Source of the DNA: Bacteroidota bacterium
Lineage (GTDB): Bacteria; Bacteroidota; Ignavibacteria; Kapaibacteriales; HRBIN21
Assembly (NCBI GenBank): GCA_030550275.1
Contig: JAUQPR010000012.1
Coordinates: forward strand, 1 to 64,000
Reading direction: 5' to 3'
Length of the DNA stretch: 64,000 bases
Shown here: positions 25,827 to 33,671 of the stretch, one piece after another
How positions within the stretch are numbered: the first letter of the stretch is position 1
How the letters are laid out: each line of letters opens with the position of its first letter
The notes under the pieces: generated by a model
The model's database searches: none
Seen by the model: the letters and a program-made list of their open reading frames with translations, nothing else
Told to the model about the DNA's origin: nothing
Translations under genes and position numbers: made by a program

Positions 25827-28214
25827 CTACACCGAGGATAGCAATCGCTCCAGCTCTGCTTCGCTGCCCACCAGAACCTGCCGAGCGCGGCTGCCATCGG
25901 GCGGTCCGACGATGCCGGCAGCCTCCAGCTCATCCATGATGCGGGCTGCCCGCGAATAGCCAATCTTGAGCCGACGCTGCAGCAACGAGACCGACCCCTG
26001 CTGATGGCGCACAACCAGCCGCGCCGCCTCGGCAAAGAGCGGGTCGCGCCCCCCACCGTCGCTCCCCTCCCGTTCGCCCTGCTCGCTGAGCGAGGGCAAG
26101 ACGTAGGGCTGCCCAGTGCCGGGTTGCGCGGCGATGTGCTGGCATACGGCTTCGACCTCCTCCAAGCTCACGTACGCATTCTGCAGGCGAATCGGTTTGG
26201 GCACCCCTCCGGGCAGGAAGAGCATATCCCCGCTACCGAGCAACTGCTCTGCACCCGCCATGTCCAGAATCACGCGCGAATCCACGCGCGAAGCCACCTG
26301 GTAGGCGATCCGCGCCGGGAAGTTCGCCTTGATTAGCCCGGTGAGCACATCCACCGAGGGGCGCTGCGTTGCTACGATGAGATGGATGCCCACCGCACGC
26401 GCCAACTGCGCCAGCCGTGTGATCGGCTCCTCGGCTGCCCGCCCGGCGGTGAGCATCAGGTCCGCCAGCTCATCAATGACCACCACCAGGTACGGCAGCG
26501 GCACCGCCTCTGCTCCCAACCTGCCTTCGCGCACCCGCCGGTTGTACTCGGCGATGTTGCGCTGCCCCAACTGCGCCAGCATGTCGTAGCGCCGCTCCAT
26601 CTCCAGCTCCACCGACTTGAGCACGAGCACCGCTGCCGAGGGCGTGGTCACAATCGGCTCGCCCACATCGGGAGCAACCGCCAGGAAATGCTCCTCCAGC
26701 ACCGCGTAGGGCGCCAGCTCCACCTTCTTCGGGTCAATGAGCACCAGCTTCAGCTCCGAAGGCTGCATTCGGTAGAGCAGCGAGAGCACCATCGCGTGGA
26801 TGCCAACGCTTTTGCCCGATCCCGTTGCCCCGGCAATCAGCAGGTGCGGCATCCGCGTCAGGTCGGCGCAGTACACCTCCCCGGCAATCGTCTTGCCCAG
26901 CCCCAGCGGGAGCTGCAGGTCGGGATTCCAGAACTGCGGCGCCTCCACGATGCTGCGGAAGCGCACCAATGCCCGCCGCTGGTTGGGGATCTCTACGGCA
27001 ACGGTCCCGCGCCCGGGCACCGGAGCGATGATGCGCACGCCAGGAGCCTTGAGCGCCAGGGCAATGTCATCGGCGAGGCTTTCGATTTGGCTAATCTTGA
27101 CGCCGGCAGCGGGCACGAACTCGTACTGCGTAACGACGGGACCGGGCGTGACCGTGAGGTTTTCGATGCCGATGCGGAAGGTCTCCAGCTTCTCCTGCAG
27201 CAGACGGGCATTCTGGCGCAGCTCCTCTTCGGAGATTTCGGGTGCGTCCGTGTCCGGCAGCAGCAGCTCCGGCGATGGTGGGACGTAGGGCGCCGTGGGC
27301 ATCTGCGGCGCCGGCTTTGGCGGAGTTTGTCCACCGGGAGGTTCGGCAGCGGAGGGCGTCGGCGGCGGCTCCTGCCGCTCCAAGCGCACCGAGGGCACCG
27401 CTGCAGCAGGCGCCACAGCGGGTTCGGGACGGCGAATAACTGGCTCTGGAGCCGCTCGCTGCAGAATCCGCGCCGGTTCAATTGGCTCTTCGGTCGTCTC
27501 CACCGCTGCTTCCGCTTCCGAGGCTGTGCTCCGACGTTGCCGACTCCGGCGCCACTGCAGCCGCAGCCGCGCCCACAGCAGCCGCAGCCGCATCGCCAGC
27601 CGAGCCCACGGCAGCGGGATGCTCACCACCGCGATGGCAACAGTGGCAACTGCCGCAACCAGGACCGAACCAACCACCCCCAAGAGCTGCCGCAGTAGGG
27701 ACGCCAAGAATGCCCCTGTCATCCCGCTCCACTCCAGCGGCAGCTCTGCAAGGAACGGGATACCGCGCAGTGTGCCCATCAGCACCGACCACGCCACCGC
27801 CAGGGCAAGCCAGAGCGCACTCTGGCGCCACTGCACCGGCGAAATGTGCTGCCGGCGGAGCAGACTGTACGCCCACCACCCCAGCAGCGCCGGCACCACC
27901 AGCGCCGCATAGCCGATGAGCTTGACGTAGAACGTATGCGCAAGCACCGCACCCACCAGCCCCAGCCAGTTCTGGATGGACTCCATCCGCAGCCGCAGTT
28001 CCGGTTCGCCGCGCAGGAGCCCCACGATATCCCCCCAGTCCAAGTAGGCGAAGGCTTCGTCGTGAGGAGTGTACGAGAGCAGCGCCAACGCAAGCAGCAC
28101 GGCGTTGAGCGCCAGCAACACCCCAATCAGGCGACGCTGCCGCTGCAGCTCCGCCGACACTCGCTGGCGCCGCCGCCCGCCCGCAGGGCTGGAGTTCGCG
28201 AACGCTGTCGCCAT
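25827..28214 (-). CDS. ftsK: DNA translocase FtsK/SpoIIIE
   Basis: Septal DNA pump that clears chromosome ends and activates XerCD at dif. 795 aa from ATG 28212-28214 with GGAAGGGG upstream. About four membrane helices in residues 25-200, a short Pro/Ala-rich linker (about 240-330), then the motor: alpha domain EELRQNARLLQEKLETF, Walker A IAGATGSGKSVGIHAM, Walker B YLVVVIDELADLM, IATQRPSVDVLTGLIKANFP arginine-finger region, and a C-terminal gamma winged helix ARLVVRHQQGSVSLLQRRLKIGY for KOPS-type reading. Second gene of the 15 kb operon. Confidence 0.96.
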   Translation of the reverse strand: MATAFANSSPAGGRRRQRVSAELQRQRRLIGVLLALNAVLLALALLSYTPHDEAFAYLDWGDIVGLLRGEPELRLRMESIQNWLGLVGAVLAHTFYVKLIGYAALVVPALLGWWAYSLLRRQHISPVQWRQSALWLALAVAWSVLMGTLRGIPFLAELPLEWSGMTGAFLASLLRQLLGVVGSVLVAAVATVAIAVVSIPLPWARLAMRLRLLWARLRLQWRRSRQRRSTASEAEAAVETTEEPIEPARILQRAAPEPVIRRPEPAVAPAAAVPSVRLERQEPPPTPSAAEPPGGQTPPKPAPQMPTAPYVPPSPELLLPDTDAPEISEEELRQNARLLQEKLETFRIGIENLTVTPGPVVTQYEFVPAAGVKISQIESLADDIALALKAPGVRIIAPVPGRGTVAVEIPNQRRALVRFRSIVEAPQFWNPDLQLPLGLGKTIAGEVYCADLTRMPHLLIAGATGSGKSVGIHAMVLSLLYRMQPSELKLVLIDPKKVELAPYAVLEEHFLAVAPDVGEPIVTTPSAAVLVLKSVELEMERRYDMLAQLGQRNIAEYNRRVREGRLGAEAVPLPYLVVVIDELADLMLTAGRAAEEPITRLAQLARAVGIHLIVATQRPSVDVLTGLIKANFPARIAYQVASRVDSRVILDMAGAEQLLGSGDMLFLPGGVPKPIRLQNAYVSLEEVEAVCQHIAAQPGTGQPYVLPSLSEQGEREGSDGGGRDPLFAEAARLVVRHQQGSVSLLQRRLKIGYSRAARIMDELEAAGIVGPPDGSRARQVLVGSEAELERLLSSV

Positions 28215-28254
28215 AGCCACTTCCCCTTCCTGCTGCACATCTCCTCTGCACCGG

Positions 28255-28995
28255 TCACGGCTCTGCAGTCCAGGGCACAACCATGCCCTGGAACCACCAC
28301 GGGAGCACGGAAGCGGAGTCCTCCTGCAGCGCACGCTCGATATCGCGCAAGCGTCCCCGGGCATGCAATCGCCGAGCATGGCTGCTGCGCTGAAGCACCG
28401 CCGGCAACAACGCCGGGGCTGCATCGCGGTATACCGCCCACGCAACGTGCGCCCGGTCGGTCAGCTCCGCTGAAGGGATTTCAGCAACAACCCGCGCGAC
28501 GATGGCGCCGGCACCGAGCACATCCTCGTAGGCAAGCTCCCCACGATGCCCAGCGCACAGCAGTAGGAGCTGCTCCACCGGATGCTGCCGACACCGTGCT
28601 ACCAGCTCTCCGCAGTTGACCATCCCCGCCACAACCGTCGTCGGAGCAACCCCATCGGGCAGACGGCGTAGCAGCGGTGCCCCATTGGTCGAGGTAAACA
28701 CGATGAGCTTGCCCCGAACGCGCTCCTCAGTATACTCCTCCGGCGAGTTCTCCAGCGCAAAGCCTGGCAGCGGCTCCCCCAGGTACTCCCCCGCCAACAC
28801 CGCACTGCCATTGAGCAGCGCCGCACGGCGCAGCGCCTCCTGTGCATCGCTGCACGGGATGAACCCCCGTGCCCCATGCATCAGCCCAACACAGAAGGTC
28901 GTGCTGGTCCGCAGGACGTCAATGAGCACGATGAGCACCTCACGGGGATACTCCGCAGGGAACTCCGCCGGACTCAGCCGCACATCAACCCGCAT
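28255..28995 (-). CDS. 2-phosphosulfolactate phosphatase family protein (ComB-like)
   Basis: Mg-dependent phosphatase fold that in methanogens makes sulfolactate for coenzyme M. Conserved blocks: VLIVLIDVLRTSTTF, GEYLGEPLPGFALENSPEEY, LIVFTSTNGAPLLRR, LLLCAGHRGELAYEDVLGAGAIV. 246 aa, usual length. The ATG at 28993-28995 is favoured over the frame that opens at 29079, because a TATTTTTG promoter box at 29020-29027 lies between them. Head gene of the 15 kb operon. Bacterial homologues have unsettled roles; no other CoM or sulfolactate gene is nearby. Confidence 0.85.
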   Translation of the reverse strand: MRVDVRLSPAEFPAEYPREVLIVLIDVLRTSTTFCVGLMHGARGFIPCSDAQEALRRAALLNGSAVLAGEYLGEPLPGFALENSPEEYTEERVRGKLIVFTSTNGAPLLRRLPDGVAPTTVVAGMVNCGELVARCRQHPVEQLLLLCAGHRGELAYEDVLGAGAIVARVVAEIPSAELTDRAHVAWAVYRDAAPALLPAVLQRSSHARRLHARGRLRDIERALQEDSASVLPWWFQGMVVPWTAEP

Positions 28996-29019
28996 GCAGA
29001 ACCCATGCCGGTGCAGCAG

Positions 29020-29027
29020 CAAAAATA
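29020..29027 (-). promoter_or_regulatory. TAnnTTTG -7 promoter box for the comB-to-GH57 operon
   Basis: TATTTTTG on the minus strand, 24 nt before the comB-like ATG. It is the only good promoter box I see for the eight genes down to 13,770. The rest of the 28,996-29,284 gap holds a GCCCTATAGGGC palindrome (about 29083-29094) and no supportable gene. Confidence 0.5.
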
Positions 29028-29243
29028 CAACAAAGCCCCGCAGCACACAGGTCTGCTCACAAGGAGATGTCACGGGCATAGCGCCCTATAGGGCACACAG
29101 CGCCGCTGTACCCTTTCAAAACAACGCACTGGAAGAGCGCATCCTCACGTACTGCAGGTAGCGGGGCAATTGCAGCAAGTGTTCCCACGGATGCCAGGGC
29201 GTCGCAGCAGAGTCGGTGCGGATTGGAGCCCTCTCGTATTTAG

Positions 29244-29254
29244 CCCACGGTGGG
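29244..29254. promoter_or_regulatory. inverted repeat CCCACGGTGGG upstream of merR
   Basis: Perfect 5-1-5 inverted repeat, 30 nt before the merR start. Possible operator for the MerR protein itself. Only its symmetry and position support this. Confidence 0.3.
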
Positions 29255-29284
29255 TATCCGGCTTGAGTGTGCAGGAGGGCAAAA

Positions 29285-29640
29285 GTGCGTACGGCATGCG
29301 TCTCCATCGGTGAAGTTGCAGAACGCGAAGGGCTCAGCCCCGAAGCACTTCGGTTTTACGAACGCTTAGGGCTCGTCTTTCCCGTAGGGCGGACAAAGTC
29401 GGGCTACCGACTCTACGATGTGGAAACACTCCGGCGCCTGCGCTTTATCCGGATGGCGCGGGAGCTGGGATTTTCCGTGGAAGAGATTCGGGAGCTATTG
29501 CGCAGCCGAAGGCAGAGGTATGCCGCTGGGTGCAACAGCGCGTGGAGGAAAAGCTCACTACAATGCGCTGGAAACGAGCGCAGCTCCACCGCTTGGGAGC
29601 CGCGTACATGCTTCGATGTAAATTTGTGCACGTTCTATAG
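29285..29640 (+). pseudogene. MerR-family regulator, frameshifted
   Basis: GTG start at 29285 with AGGAGGGC 6 nt upstream. Residues 1-70 are a clear MerR DNA-binding domain: SIGEVAEREGLSPEALRFYE, SGYRLYDVETLRRLRFIRM, LGFSVEEIRELLRS. The expected C-terminal dimerisation helix is in another frame: from about 29502 the third frame reads AEVCRWVQQRVEEKLTTMRW and on to LHRLGAAYMLRCKFVHVL-stop at 29640. A single-base indel near 29500-29512 therefore separates the halves. It is either a real pseudogene or a sequencing error. In frame one the reading runs on into the following lipoprotein gene by chance. Confidence 0.75.
29619..29626 (+). promoter_or_regulatory. TAnnTTTG -7 promoter box for the lipoprotein gene
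   Basis: TAAATTTG, 27 nt before ATG 29654 and inside the broken merR tail. Supports independent expression of the lipoprotein. Confidence 0.5.
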
Positions 29641-29653
29641 CCTGCTACCGCCC

Positions 29654-30016
29654 ATGAAGCAAACGCTGGCAACGCTTGCTGTGGTTGCGCTCCTCAGCGG
29701 ATGTACCGACTCGAACGCGCCGAGCGCACCGGACAATCGCGCCCCCGTGATTGACAGCCTCATCGTTGCTCCTCCGCTGCTGCGGGTCGGCGAGAGTGCA
29801 ACGGTGACGTGCTACGCCCGCGATCCCGACGGCGACCCACTGCAGTACCGTTGGAGCGCCTCTGCGGGCGACCTGCTCCCGATGGGGGATGGCAGCAGAG
29901 TCCGCTACATCGCCGCACCGTGCTGCGGCGGGCTGACCAACACGATCACCGTCATTGTGCAGGACGGACGCGGCGGAGTTGCTTACGACACTGCCCATGT
30001 GGTGGTCTCTCCGTAG
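29654..30016 (+). CDS. lipoprotein with PKD/Ig-like domain (120 aa)
   Basis: Signal peptide MKQTLATLAVVALLSGC with lipobox LLSGC and lipidated Cys17. The mature part is one beta-sandwich: LIVAPPLLRVGESATVTCYA, then the PKD/cadherin-like DPDGDPLQYRWSASAG, and TNTITVIVQDGRGGVAYDTA. Such domains mediate binding at the cell surface. Its 3' end overlaps the start of the beta-barrel gene by 20 nt, so the two are likely co-expressed and may work together in the outer membrane. A frame that fuses it to MerR is an artefact. Confidence 0.8.
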   Translation: MKQTLATLAVVALLSGCTDSNAPSAPDNRAPVIDSLIVAPPLLRVGESATVTCYARDPDGDPLQYRWSASAGDLLPMGDGSRVRYIAAPCCGGLTNTITVIVQDGRGGVAYDTAHVVVSP

Positions 30017-30929
30017 GCTGGGGTGCGCAGCAGCTGTAGCACTACCGTTGCTTGCATTGCGCGGAGCGGCACAGAGCTGCTGCGGCGTCCCCACAATTGC
30101 GCTCGGCGGCACCGAACGCGGTGTCAATGCAGTGGGGACACTGACCCTGGGTGCGCAGTACCAGTACATCGCCTTCGGGCGCTCGTACAACGGGAGTGCA
30201 CCGGCAGCAGACCCACTTGCCCGCACAGCGTACGGGCATACGTTCGCGCTGGAAGCAGAGTACACCGCACTGCCCCGAGTGGCGCTCCTGCTGGCGCTCC
30301 CCTTCGTTGTCAAGGAGCGGCGCCTACAGCAGCCAGAGCCCTATCGTTACCGGGCAAGTGGTATCGGTGATGCGTTCGCCCTGGTCAAGTACTCCGTCCC
30401 GCTGCCGCTTGGGGAGCAGGCGCTCTCCGCCGGTGCTGGCGTGAAATTCCCCACTGGGGATTCCCATCGCGAAGCCGATGGCGTTCAGCTCCCGCGGGAC
30501 GTCCAGCCGGGTACGGGCACTTGGGAGCTGCTCCTGTGGCTGTGGGGCTCGAGCCTCCTTGCCGATGGGCTTGCCGGCGCCACAGCCTCGCTCCTTGTGC
30601 GCTTTCCAACGGCAGATGAATTCGGCTTCCGCAACGGGAGCGAACTGCAGCTTTCGGGAACCCTTGCGTGGCTGGATTGCCCCATCCCCGGCGTACTTCC
30701 CGCTCTTGCCCTGCAGTGGCGCCAGACAGAGCCGGATGAGCTCAACGGGCAGATGCTCCCGGCAAGCGGAGGCAAACACCTGGAGCTACGCCCAACGCTG
30801 ACCTTGCAGCGGGAGCCGTTTGCCCTGCAGCTTTCGGCGACCCTACCGATCCTGCGCCGCACCTACGGTCTGCAGTTGGTCTCCACCGCGCATCTGCAAG
30901 CCGAGCTGCGCTGGACCTGGCTACCGTAG
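29997..30929 (+). CDS. outer-membrane beta-barrel protein, transporter-like (310 aa)
   Basis: Signal peptide MWWSLRRLGCAAAVALPLLALRGAAQ. The mature protein consists of amphipathic strands with GxGDAFALVKYSVPL and AGAGVKFPTGDSHR, a pattern typical of MetA-pathway/phenol-type outer-membrane channels (the GLGDxxLxxKY and PTG motifs), ending RWTWLP. The early SCCG and the GATASLLVRFPTADEFGF segments also fit. ATG 29997 overlaps the lipoprotein gene. Substrate unknown. Convergent with rarA, 91 nt apart. Confidence 0.72.
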   Translation: MWWSLRRLGCAAAVALPLLALRGAAQSCCGVPTIALGGTERGVNAVGTLTLGAQYQYIAFGRSYNGSAPAADPLARTAYGHTFALEAEYTALPRVALLLALPFVVKERRLQQPEPYRYRASGIGDAFALVKYSVPLPLGEQALSAGAGVKFPTGDSHREADGVQLPRDVQPGTGTWELLLWLWGSSLLADGLAGATASLLVRFPTADEFGFRNGSELQLSGTLAWLDCPIPGVLPALALQWRQTEPDELNGQMLPASGGKHLELRPTLTLQREPFALQLSATLPILRRTYGLQLVSTAHLQAELRWTWLP

Positions 30930-30935
30930 GGCACC

Positions 30936-30977
30936 GCCGGGATGGCTTCGGTCGGGCAAAAGCCACATCCCGCCGGC
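30936..30977. terminator. imperfect hairpin between convergent genes
   Basis: GCCGGGATGGCTT pairs imperfectly (bulged) with AAGCCACATCCCGCCGGC across an 11 nt loop. It lies between the barrel-gene and rarA stops. There is no T-tract beyond AAAA on one arm, so function as a bidirectional terminator is only suggested. Confidence 0.3.
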
Positions 30978-31020
30978 AACAGCGCACCACTGCGTGCCGA
31001 AGTGTTTCCGAAGCGGCGTC

Positions 31021-32361
31021 TCACGGGTTCTGCTGCTCCCCTTTGCCGTAGCGCTCTGCCCACCATCGCCGCAGCCGCTCCCGAAGCACCGCCTCTGCCC
31101 CCTGCTCGGTGGGCATGTAGTACACCCGCGCAGCAACGCCCTCGGGGAAGTACTGCTGCAGCACGAAGTGTTCGGGCGCATCGTGGGGATACTGGTAGCC
31201 CTGCCCATAGCCCAACTGCGCCAGGAACGGCGTTGCCGCGTTGCGGAGATGCAAGGGGACCGTCGTCCCAATCCCGGAGCGGACATCCGCAATTGCGGCT
31301 TCGATGGCACGGTAGGCAGCGTTCGATTTCGGGCAGCACGCCAGATACGCCGTCACCTGTGCCAGGACGATGCGCGCCTCTGGCATGCCGATGCGCTCCA
31401 CCGCTTGCAGTGCTGCCACTGCCAGGGGCAGCGCATGCGGGTCGGCATTGCCAATATCCTCGCTTGCCAGCAGAATCAGCCTACGGGCGATGAAGCGCGG
31501 GTCCTCCCCGCCCTCCAGCATGACCGCCAGCCAGAGGAGCGCGGCGTCAGGATCGGAACCGCGGACGGACTTGATAAACGCCGACACCACGTCGTAATGG
31601 CGCTGCCCATGAGCATCGTACTGCGGCAGTGCTTGCGCCACGACCGCCTGCAGCGTCTGCGCTCGGATGCAGTACTCGCCCTCCTCGGAGCGCTCCGCTA
31701 CCGATAGGGCTGCCTCCAGCAGCGATAGCAACACTCGGGCATCGGCACCGGAGAGCCGCAGCAACTCCGCTTCCGCTTCCAAACGCACCCGGATGCCCTC
31801 CTGAGTGCGCAGCCACTCGAGCGCTCGCTGCAAGAGCTGCCGCAGGTGCTCCTCCTGAAGCGCCCGGAGCTGATAGACCCGGCAGCGCGACAGTAGCGCC
31901 GGCGAGAGCACAAAGCCCGGCGGCTCGGTTGTGGTGCCAATCAGCGTCACTGTGCCCTCCTCCAGGGCTTTCAGCAGTGCATCCTGCTGCGGGCGGGTGC
32001 AGCGGTGGATCTCGTCGATGAAGAGCACGACCGCCCTCCCGCGAGCCCGCACCAATTGGGCTCGGCGCAGGAGTGCACGGAGCGCGGCAACACCGACCTC
32101 CGTTCCAGCGAGTTCGAGCCACTCCGCCCGCAATGCCTCGCCGATGAGGCGCGCAATCGTGGTCTTGCCCGTCCCCGGTGGTCCCCACAGGATGACCGAA
32201 GGGAAGGTCCCCTGCCGCAGGAAGCTGCGGAAGACCCCGTGTGGACCCACCAGATGCTCCTGTCCGAGCACTTCCTCAAAGCTCCTGGGGCGCAAGCGCT
32301 CTGCCAGAGGCTGTTCCGGTGCTGCTGCGAGCAGCTTCTGCTGCTGTGCTCCGTTGCCCAT
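31021..32361 (-). CDS. rarA: replication-associated recombination AAA+ ATPase RarA (MgsA)
   Basis: Clamp-loader-like AAA+ protein acting at stalled forks (446 aa). PLAERLRPRSFEEVLGQEHL, Walker A LWGPPGTGKTTIARL (about 58-72), Walker B VVLFIDEIHRCTRPQQDALL, sensor 1 LIGTTTEPPGFVLSPALLSRC, and the C-terminal tetramerisation region with RFIARRLILLASEDIGNADP, CPKSNAAYRAI and YQYPHDAPEHFV. ATG 32359-32361, 60 nt after the rdgB-CMD stop. Last gene of the rlmB operon. Confidence 0.96.
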   Translation of the reverse strand: MGNGAQQQKLLAAAPEQPLAERLRPRSFEEVLGQEHLVGPHGVFRSFLRQGTFPSVILWGPPGTGKTTIARLIGEALRAEWLELAGTEVGVAALRALLRRAQLVRARGRAVVLFIDEIHRCTRPQQDALLKALEEGTVTLIGTTTEPPGFVLSPALLSRCRVYQLRALQEEHLRQLLQRALEWLRTQEGIRVRLEAEAELLRLSGADARVLLSLLEAALSVAERSEEGEYCIRAQTLQAVVAQALPQYDAHGQRHYDVVSAFIKSVRGSDPDAALLWLAVMLEGGEDPRFIARRLILLASEDIGNADPHALPLAVAALQAVERIGMPEARIVLAQVTAYLACCPKSNAAYRAIEAAIADVRSGIGTTVPLHLRNAATPFLAQLGYGQGYQYPHDAPEHFVLQQYFPEGVAARVYYMPTEQGAEAVLRERLRRWWAERYGKGEQQNP

Positions 32362-32421
32362 GCGCTATGGGTTCACCGGTGATTTCGCTGCGGTAGACGA
32401 GCCAAGCGGCGCTGGCGTACT

Positions 32422-33660
32422 TCAGTCCACCAGGTGCCACTCCTGCCAGAGCCATTGCCATTGTTCGGGCGGGAGCTCCTCGGCAAGCTGTTCGAGCACC
32501 CAGCGGCACTGCTGCCGCGAAACACCCCAGCGGCGCACTGCAGAGAGGTGTGCCCGAAGCTGGCGCCACCATTGGGCTGCTGCCAGCATGGCGATAGCAC
32601 AGAATTCGCGCTCAAGCAGCGGCAAGCCCGGACGCGCCAGAATCTCCCCGTACGCGCGGGCAAGGATCCACTGCTCCAGCTCCGGCGAGGCTGCCCGAAT
32701 GCGCGCACGCACCCGCTCGGCGTGCTCCCCGTAGACCCGCTCAAAGAGCCGCTCACCGTGCACAGCGTCTGCCGCAGCGGGACCCGACCCCGGCGGTGTC
32801 CAGGAGCGCCCGTGCTGGGCACAGACCCTCTGCAGGCACTGCGTCCCCTCGATTGCCGCCGGAACGCCGGCGAAGAGCAGCCCCTGCAGAAACGCCTCGT
32901 AGAAGAGCTCGGGGGCAATCCCCGCCGCCAGCCCCTGGTGCAGCAGTTGCTCCACGCGCTCCAGCTGCGCCCGTGCCAATGCCGCGCACGACCGCACAAG
33001 AAGCGCAAGGTGCTCGCGGGGAAGCAGTGTGGGCTGCTGCTCGGAGGACGGCTCTGCTGGCTCCTCCTCCAGGCGGCGCAGCTCAGCAATGAGCGCACGG
33101 AGCGCGCGGGCTCGATGGCTGATGCGGTTCTTCTCCTGCGGTGCCATCTCGGCAAAGGTCTGCTCGGAGCCTTCGGGGATGAAGATGGGGTCGTATCCAA
33201 AGCCGTGTTCACCACGCTCCTGCAGTGCAATCCAGCCCTCGCAGATCCCCTCCACGCACAGGGTACGCAGATGGTCACGGTAGCACAGCACCGTGCGGAA
33301 GCGTGCTCGCCGCCGCTCGGGCGGGACATCCTGCAGCAGCTCCAGCACGGCTCGGCGATTTTCCGCATCGCTGCCCACAAAGCGCGCCGAGCGCACCCCG
33401 GGCAACCCGCCCAGCGCTTCGATCTCCAGCCCCGTATCATCGGCAACAACGGGCACCCAGAGCCGCTCAAACAGCGCCGTTGCCTTCAGATAGGCGTTCT
33501 CCTCCAGCGTTGCCCCAACCTCCTCGATCCCCTCCCACGGCTGGGAGAGCTCCTCCGGCAGTAGCAGCTCAAGCTGTCCGGGGGCATAGAGCTCGGCAAT
33601 CTCGCGCAGCTCGCGGACCTTGTGCGGATTGTTCGTCGCCAGCACCAGCCGCCAGGGCAT
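32422..33660 (-). CDS. rdgB: fusion of RdgB (XTP/dITP pyrophosphatase) and CMD/AhpD-like domain
   Basis: Residues 1-205 are a complete house-cleaning pyrophosphatase: LVLATNNPHKVREL, VVADDTGLEIEALGG (metal Asp-Asp), HGFGYDPIFIPEGS, NRISHRARAL. Residues about 215-412 are a second domain with two helical repeats resembling carboxymuconolactone decarboxylase/AhpD: FLQGLLFAGVPAAIEG and RAYGEILARPGLPLLEREFCAIAMLAAAQWWRQLRAHL. The AhpD CxxC redox pair is absent. Start chosen at ATG 33658-33660, with AGAGGAG 5 nt upstream, rather than the GTG at 33675. The continuous frame argues for one polypeptide; the second domain's role is unknown. Confidence 0.88.
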   Translation of the reverse strand: MPWRLVLATNNPHKVRELREIAELYAPGQLELLLPEELSQPWEGIEEVGATLEENAYLKATALFERLWVPVVADDTGLEIEALGGLPGVRSARFVGSDAENRRAVLELLQDVPPERRRARFRTVLCYRDHLRTLCVEGICEGWIALQERGEHGFGYDPIFIPEGSEQTFAEMAPQEKNRISHRARALRALIAELRRLEEEPAEPSSEQQPTLLPREHLALLVRSCAALARAQLERVEQLLHQGLAAGIAPELFYEAFLQGLLFAGVPAAIEGTQCLQRVCAQHGRSWTPPGSGPAAADAVHGERLFERVYGEHAERVRARIRAASPELEQWILARAYGEILARPGLPLLEREFCAIAMLAAAQWWRQLRAHLSAVRRWGVSRQQCRWVLEQLAEELPPEQWQWLWQEWHLVD

Positions 33661-33671
33661 CCGTGCTCCTC

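Noticed and set aside
29116-29307. 63-codon minus-strand frame in the comB-merR gap
   Set aside because: No SD, no recognised motif and it overlaps the merR start; left as unexplained non-coding DNA.
29267-30016. Single 249-aa MerR-lipoprotein fusion
   Set aside because: The lipoprotein has its own promoter box, ATG and signal peptide, and the MerR coiled coil continues in another frame.
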